From contig JAHLEZ010000014.1 in NCBI GenBank assembly GCA_020726505.1, forward strand, positions 1,674,001 to 1,738,000: 64,000 nucleotides of DNA. Reading direction: 5' to 3'. This DNA is from Leptodontidium sp. MPI-SDFR-AT-0119 (taxonomy: Eukaryota; Ascomycota; Leotiomycetes; Helotiales; Leptodontidiaceae). Position 1 is the stretch's first letter. Every line of letters starts with the position of its first letter. The notes beneath the pieces are model-generated. The model was not told the DNA's origin, searched no databases, and saw only the letters and a program-made list of their open reading frames with translations. Shown here piece by piece: positions 58,185-64,000 of this stretch. The translations under genes and the position numbers were made by a program.

Positions 58185-59790
58185 TCAACCATTACTCTCC
58201 TCACTCTTCTTCGCCTCTTTATCCTCCTCGGCCTTCTTCTCATCCTCTATCCTCTTCTTCTCAACGCCAACCTCATCAACATACCCCTCGGTCTGCATAT
58301 CCAGCAAGCCAAGATCCTCTTCCTCTTCCTTCGTGCGCTCGTACTCCTCCATCTCAATCTGCGGGTCTTCACCAGGCGAACATAAGTTCTGCACGTAACT
58401 GCTCGCTAGCGGATCTTTCAGCACGACTGTGAATTTACGCTCTCCCTTGATTGCCTCGCCTAACCCATCGAAGAACGCTTTCCAAGTCGTCTTCTCCTCG
58501 GAGGGAAGGGAATCACCTCCTGCCCCGGCATCATCTCCGACATCGAATATCTGCTGGTGTAAATCATCACGGACTTGCGTTAACAGACCTTCTACAGTTG
58601 TGAACCGTCCGCCGAGAGTACCGGGATTGACAGATAGGTTCAACTCCGGACATTCCAGAGCGCAAGACTCAGATTTCAGGATATCGCGTGCGAGATCCGT
58701 AGGGCCGTTGACGTGTAATGTGATCTGCTTGCCCTTCTCAGGAACTTCGCCACCAGTCTTGACTTCGTTGGAGCGGTATCCGCACTCCTCGCACACAGTG
58801 CTCATGATGACGACTTGTTTGAAATGCGGGATATCTACCATCTTCATATGCGTGACGCAATGTCTCGTACAGCCCGGACACGTCGCTGGGAAGGAGTATA
58901 CTTCATTCGGTATGATATCGTCGGACTCGAAAGACTCTGCGGTAGGTTGACCTTCAGCTGCTGGCTCGAGAGTTTCCTGCTCATTACCTACACCGAGACC
59001 GAGCGCTTCGTTCTGCTCAGGTGTGCGTGCGTATTCGGTTTTCGACCATTTGCCTACTCCATCCTTCTGGTTGGGTTCGATCCAGGAGTTTCCAGCTGGG
59101 TCGTCGAGAGAGACGCGGAAGGGGAAGCTTTCGCCTGCAAGCATCTTTTTGCCCTTCACGATAATCTCCGCGATCTTCGTGAAGACCTCCGGCATTTGCT
59201 CTTTCCTTGTTGCTTGTCCGACTTCCAAGTCCTCGAGAATCATGCTGAGGAGTCCCTCGACATTCGTCAATTGTCCTCGGCCGGCTGGGACCTCGATATC
59301 GAGCTCGATGAATTTGACCACGCAGGTATCCGATTTGACGACCTGGCGCGCAAAGTCCTCGGATGTGCGGAGGCGGAGCTCGTAATGCGAGCCTTTCTGT
59401 TGGATCTCGCCCGCGGCTTGGATCTCGGAGTTCTTGAAGTTGCAGTGTGGGCAGAAGAAGGACATGATGATTATTTCGCGGAAGAAGGGTATGCGCGTGA
59501 GTAGTAGTCGAGTGATTCCCTGGGAACGTTAGCAGATGGATAGATAGATTTTGGAAGCATGGAAGACTTGCATTCTCCTGGCAGTTCATACATAAGCTCT
59601 CTATCTCATCGACGACCTTGGGCTCATCGTCGTCTGGCTTGTCTGTTGACTCAGTACCATTGTTGGCGGGGCCGGTTTTGCCATTTGTGTCGTTGATTGT
59701 AAGATTCTCTGCCTTCTTTCCTATACTGTCGAAGAAAGTGTCGAACGCAGCGCCGTCTGGCTTTGGGTCTTCTGAAGTGTGAGTCGCCAT
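58185..59790 (-). CDS. ZPR1: zinc-finger protein ZPR1
   Basis: Two minus-strand exons (59790-59572 and 59519-58185), 517 residues. Two ZPR1 modules are visible. The first has SLCMNCQEN split from GITRLLLTRIPFFREIIIMS, then FFCPHCNFKNSEIQ, closing one four-Cys zinc site. The second has FPATCPGCTRHCVTHMKMVD, then STVCEECGYRSNEVKTGG. Each is followed by an alpha/beta jelly-like domain (TNVEGLLSMILEDL; TTVEGLLTQVRDDL). The C-terminus is a Lys/Glu-rich tail. ZPR1 is an essential eukaryotic chaperone-like factor that binds translation elongation factor eEF1A and shuttles between cytosol and nucleus. The 52-nt intron begins with GC (AAT|GCAAGT), a minor donor class; any GT donor nearby breaks the conserved QEN-GIT junction. 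Confidence 0.92.
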
Positions 59791-61112
59791 ATTTGTTGTT
59801 GTGATGGAAGTGGAGGGCGAGTTGAGGTGGGCTGTTGATTGAATCGCGGGGCTTGTATTTATGGCTCAGACAATTTTTTGTGAACCCCGCCAATGACGTC
59901 CGCAAGGCTGTCCAATGAACGGCAAGTCGGTGGATCATGACACGCAGTAGCGCAAGGCTGAGAGAAGGCTAAAGAATGTGAAAGTAAGACCGCCAGAATG
60001 AAGAAATCTCTATCAAATAGCAATCTATACTATGGAATATGGGGAGAAACTGGAGCGCGGTCTGGCAGTATCGGGCTTGCTACTGCCTATAGCGTCCAGT
60101 CGAAGTCGTGATTCCGAATAGTGAATTTCAAGGAAGTACAACCTCAAACTCCAGTTCGCGAACGAAATTAGCACACTTGTTGCTATGAAGTTGCCAAGAT
60201 CTTTGACATGGGGATGAATTCGAATTCTTGCGGTCTTGGTTTCTTCTGCCCGTTCTCAGTTGCCTAGCTTAACTTTGCATTTGGTCAAAGGCTACCCAAA
60301 GTCCTCTACAGGCTATTCAGGGTTGACAAGTATCAGGAAGTGTACCCAGAACAGACTGAGGAACCGAAGCGACCGAGCACCCGGGGACGAAGAGTGTATA
60401 GAAGATAAAACACCACATACAGAATCAGAGAAACTTAGCATGTTGTGGGCCCTCTTGTATGCACAAATTGTACCTGCCTACAATACTTGCGACCACTCAG
60501 GAGTAAGGAAGCGCAGCAATTGTAGCTACATCATCCCTGTATCTCTAGAGTTTCCCCTGCTTTGTGGCTTCAGCTCAACCTACTGGTAGACCGATCAAGA
60601 CCATTATGAGCTACTCCTTTCCTTTCAGTTCTTAACCATAGCAAGCTCAGATCCTGGCCCGATACTAGATGTACCTAGGTAGACAGACATAGTCCACACG
60701 AATTGGCATATGAAAATCCAGGTAGTAGCCTTGATTACCAGACCAGGTTCGCTAGACGCCAATGCACGATCCACCCGTTTCTGTGCTCGATGCAGAAACA
60801 AAGTCCTACTCCATGGCGACAGTAACATCTTATCGGTCATTATTCTCCGTACTGGGCGTGCCTTGAATTGCAATCGAGACCCATGATCTATCCGCCGTCC
60901 ATGACGCTGATGGACCAAAATCCGAATCTGTATGGGATTTGGTGGTGCCATGTCCTTGAAAATTCCGATGCTTTTGGCTTTAACGATTGTGACGTGCTCG
61001 GCATGGTGATGCCGTTCAGCAATAAAGCTGCCATGCTAGAGTTGTTCATGGTGGCTCACTGGCCAGTATGGGTCAGTTTGGTTCGTAGGGAAGGGTAAAT
61101 ACACCTACAACT
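59791..61112. other. 1.3-kb stretch without a supported gene
   Basis: ZPR1 promoter side followed by AT-rich DNA. Frames at 60236-60589, 60625-60951 and 60868-61098 have no recognisable content. Confidence 0.45.
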
Positions 61113-61709
61113 TCAGCTCTTCTTCATAAAGTCGCTCAGATCCAATCCAAACCCAGAGGAAGTAGCCTGCGGTGCCTGGTTTCTTGCCAAAATAGCTTCC
61201 AATACACCCTTCTTCCTGGATTTGCGTTTCGGTGCCTTCTTAGAGGGGGTATTTGCCTCGCTAGCCTGGGATTGTAGAGTTGGAGCCGTTGAAGTAGATG
61301 TAGAAGGTAAGGCTGCTTTGTTTCGACGAATAGGTTTGGAGATGCTCGTGGGGAATTGAGTTTTCTTGGAGCAGGTTCCGCATGTATAAACCATGGTCCT
61401 TAGGTGCCTTGCAGCTTCCCGTTCCTTTCGAGCAGTATTTCCAGCAGCCTTTCCCTTCCTACTGCGAACTTCACTCTGAAGTGTAGCTTCCCATCCCAGT
61501 ATCATGATTGTTCCACAGGCGCCACATGCCTTCTTCTTTTGTGATTCGGAAAGCTCGATTTTTGAGTCGTACATGAGAGCGTTGTGCCGGCTCATGAGGT
61601 ATCTCGAAGTCGTCGGAGAGGTCGTTGCGAGTAAGTGCGCGGATTCGTTAAGATATCGCAGACGCGCTGATAACCCTGGAGGTTCCATGCCCGTTAATTG
61701 CAAGCCCAT
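61113..61709 (-). CDS. RPR2: RNase P/MRP Rpr2/Rpp21/SNM1-type subunit
   Basis: Single-exon frame of 198 residues from ATG 61709. The open frame extends upstream, but the usual Rpp21-type start (SARLRYLNESAHLLA helix) fits the downstream Met. The helical N-terminus is followed by SRYLMSRHNALMYDSKIEL, then a zinc ribbon built from CGACGTIMILGWE and, about 55 residues later, YTCGTCSKKTQFP. These four cysteines are the hallmark of the Rpr2/Rpp21/SNM1 family, protein subunits of RNase P or RNase MRP that help mature tRNA 5' ends or rRNA. The C-terminus is Ser/Thr-rich with basic KKAPKRKSRKK and an end helix. It is divergent from DBR1 with a 259-base spacer. Confidence 0.8.
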   Translation of the reverse strand: MGLQLTGMEPPGLSARLRYLNESAHLLATTSPTTSRYLMSRHNALMYDSKIELSESQKKKACGACGTIMILGWEATLQSEVRSRKGKAAGNTARKEREAARHLRTMVYTCGTCSKKTQFPTSISKPIRRNKAALPSTSTSTAPTLQSQASEANTPSKKAPKRKSRKKGVLEAILARNQAPQATSSGFGLDLSDFMKKS

Positions 61710-61968
61710 GGCCTGAAGTCGAATCTTGGTGTGACGCGCTGTGATGGGTGATATTGAAGGTTCGAGAGCTGAAGCGAGCAAGGGAGGGCCAAAATATTTT
61801 TGACTTCGCAACGGGGCGAACTAGCCCAGGTCCATTCGAGCTCAACACCATTTTCCAACCAACCCAAACCCTCGCCTACTTGATTGCAGGACGAATGGAG
61901 ACTGTTCGGTTCTGTCATCTCATTGACAACCTTCTAATCTACTGTCAATCAGAGCTTGGTACCCCACA
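61710..61968. promoter_or_regulatory. bidirectional promoter RPR2-like / DBR1
   Basis: Only 259 bases separate the two start codons of divergent RNA-processing genes, so both promoters must overlap here. No specific factor site is identified. Confidence 0.55.
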
Positions 61969-63861
61969 ATGAACCCCGCACTGCAGGAAGCGCAAGGCTT
62001 GCGAATTGCCGTAGAAGGTTGTGTAAGTCCTCAAGCTCCGTACCCCTCTTGTACTCGTGCGTAATACTTCAAAAGGGCCACGGTACATTGGATGCTATCT
62101 ACGCATCTGTGGGCAACGCCTGCGAAGCTCGAGGCTGGGATGGAGTTGATCTTTTGATTATCGGCGGCGATTTCCAGGTAAGACTCCAAGCCGAGGCTAG
62201 AAGAGCTCTGCTAACTGTTCCAGTCAGTACGAAATGCTTCGGATTTGACTGTGATGTCCTGTCCGGTCAAGTATCGCGAAATCGGTGACTTTCATTCATA
62301 CTACAGTGGCGCGACGAAAGCCCCATACCTTACCATCTTCGTTGGGGGGAACCACGAGGCAAGCAGCCATCTTTGGGAGCTATTTTATGGAGGATGGGTT
62401 GCACCAAACATCTACTACATGGGAGCTGCGAACGTTGTCCGAGTGGGAGGAGTACGAATTGCTGGTATGTCAGGGATTTGGAAGGGGTACAACTTCAACA
62501 AGACCCATCACGAACGACTACCATACAGCCAAGATGATGTCAAGTCGATATATCATGTCAGAGAAATCGATACACGGAAATTACTACAATTGAGGACCCA
62601 AGTCGATATTGGAATCAGTCATGACTGGCCAAGAGCGATCGAGAAATCTGGAAATGCAAAGGCGCTCTGGAGAATGAAGCCGGATTTCGAACAAGAATCG
62701 AAGGACGGAACACTGGGCAATCAAGCTGCTACATTTGTCATGGATCGTCTGAGGCCGCCTTATTGGTTTTCTGCCCATATGCATTGCAAGTTTGCGGCTA
62801 CGAAGACCTATGATGATGACGATGCACCGAAATCAAACAATCTTCCAGCTACAGCTCTTGCTCCTGCAGTTGTTGCTACTATTCAGTCAGCCGCACCAAC
62901 TATTACTCATAACTCGGATGAGATTGACCTCGATATGGATGATGACGATACCCCAGCGCCAGCTCAACCGACAGCCACAAACGGAACGGTTCCTAAGAAC
63001 CAGGATGAAATCTCTCTCGACGATGACGACGAAGACAATGAACCGGAGACCCCAATCAATGGAACGTCAACTTCCAAAAACAAGGATGAAATCGACTTGG
63101 ACTACGGGGCTGCTGATGTCCCGCCGCAGTCTTCTGTGCCCTCAGACCTCAGAGCCCAGTTACCTGCGGCGTTTGCAAGACCAGCGGCTCCATCAGCCCG
63201 TGGACAACCAGGACAGCCAATTCCTCCTGAAATTACAAACAAAGTGGTTCGATTTTTAGCACTGGACAAGTGCCTACCTGGCCGCAAGTTTCTTCAACTC
63301 CTTGAAATTCCTCGTACCAGTTCTGGCCGTGACTTGACTTCCCATCCAAAAGTCAAGTTCGAGTATGATCCAGAATGGTTAGCTATCACCAGAGTTTTTG
63401 CGTCACACATCATTCTCGGAGACAAGAATGCTAGAGCTCCGAATGATATTGGAGAAGCCAACTATCGACCTCTTATTGAGAAAGAACAAGTGTGGGTTGA
63501 GGAGAATATTGTCAAGAGTGGAAAGTTGGAGATTCCAGAGAACTTTGTACTAACAGCTCCTATCTTTGAGGTTGGGATGCCGGAAATTGTGAACGAGGGA
63601 CCGGTCGAGTATAACAACCCTCAGATGCAAGATTTCTGTGATTTGGTGGGAATAGAGAACAAATTCTTCTCCACCGAAGAAGAGAGAGCAGAACGAATGA
63701 ACAATGGGCCACCTCCCCCAGAACCAAGACGAGATGGGGGATTTGGTGGAAGAGGCGGTGGGAGAGGTAGGGGTGGACATCGAGGTCGTGGAGGTGGGGG
63801 CAGAGGAGACCGCGGACGTGGGAGAGGTGGTGGGGGAAGGGGACGAGGGAGGGGTTGGTAG
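61969..63861 (+). CDS. DBR1: RNA lariat debranching enzyme Dbr1
   Basis: Three exons (61969-62022, 62076-62177, 62224-63861), introns 53 and 46 nt, 597 residues. The metallophosphoesterase motifs of Dbr1 are all present: RIAVEGC-GHGTLD across junction 1, LLIIGGDFQ with SVRNASDL across junction 2, GNHEASSHL, GLSG-like AGMSGIWKGYN, SHDWP, and SAHMHCKF. The C-terminal Dbr1 domain shows TNKVVRFLALDKCLPGR and YDPEWLAITR. Between the two parts lies an acidic Asp-rich insertion. The enzyme hydrolyses the 2'-5' bond of excised intron lariats in the nucleus. The protein ends in a long Arg-Gly-Gly tail of about 40 residues, unusual relative to yeast Dbr1 and similar in style to the tail on Sen54 in this window. 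Confidence 0.92.
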
Positions 63862-64000
63862 TCGGAGGTGGACCGGAGTCGATTGTTTTTCCAAAAGATG
63901 ATACCCCTGTTACAGTTGCAGAAATGAGTACGACTCTCGTGCCATTTTTGGCATTGCTTTTATGGCTGGCTTCCGTGCTCCCCGGCACAGAACCACTTTC
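63862..64000. other. 3' flank of DBR1
   Basis: Short remainder of the window. It contains only the DBR1 3' region and nothing else can be supported. Confidence 0.5.

Noticed and set aside
1..64000. CRISPR array, rRNA operon, intact transposon or virus
   Set aside because: No regular spaced repeats, rRNA-like stretches, terminal repeats with transposase or integrase motifs were seen.

Overview
The window looks like nuclear DNA of a filamentous ascomycete (Pezizomycotina). The genes have many short introns (mostly 46-86 nt) with GT..AG ends and CTAAC-like branch sites. There are compact divergent gene pairs, a DASH-complex Dad1, a fungal arrestin-like protein, a highly reducing polyketide synthase remnant and an intron-containing tRNA-Leu. 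A leotiomycete is possible, but that is only an impression. There is no CRISPR array, rRNA, phage or intact transposon.

Left part (0-23 kb): two small basic proteins flank a THEM6-type thioesterase. A four-exon alpha/beta-hydrolase (4.7 to 3.6 kb, minus) diverges from a seven-exon Baeyer-Villiger-type monooxygenase (6.0-8.1 kb, plus), a plausible ketone-to-ester-to-acid pair. Next come an acidic/Gly-rich gene whose frame is broken, a doubtful small membrane protein, a Cys-rich single-pass membrane protein (5' end not found), and an FAD monooxygenase carrying an in-frame TAG and a +1 T. A conserved-looking 161-aa protein and a Pro-rich secreted protein sit in otherwise gene-poor DNA.

Middle (23-48 kb): sphingoid-base phosphate phosphatase and a Rho4-like GTPase share a promoter region, followed by DAD1. 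From 28.3 to 32.7 kb (minus) lies a 5'-truncated reducing PKS remnant (methyltransferase, enoyl reductase, ketoreductase, acyl carrier) with three in-frame stops and at least one frameshift. An arrestin-like gene with a one-base frame break is divergent from a PPIL3-type cyclophilin. A tRNA-Leu(UAG) with a 27-nt intron has an inverted, mutated copy of its 3' half about 250 bp away. A DUF6914-like gene and SEN54 (tRNA-splicing endonuclease subunit) follow.

Right part (48-64 kb): three adjacent same-strand genes (48.2-50.6, 51.7-53.9 and 54.9-57.8 kb) encode related proteins. Each has a disordered start, a pair of similar globular modules, a charged coiled coil and a shared C-terminal module. 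I do not recognise the family, and this tandem set is the best candidate for an undescribed system here. They are followed by ZPR1 (with a GC-AG intron) and a divergent pair of RNA-processing genes, an Rpr2/Rpp21-type RNase P subunit and the lariat debranching enzyme DBR1.

Several frame breaks in otherwise well-preserved genes fall in or near short homopolymers, so read or assembly error must be weighed against real gene decay. Exon limits were placed by eye from splice consensus and protein continuity.
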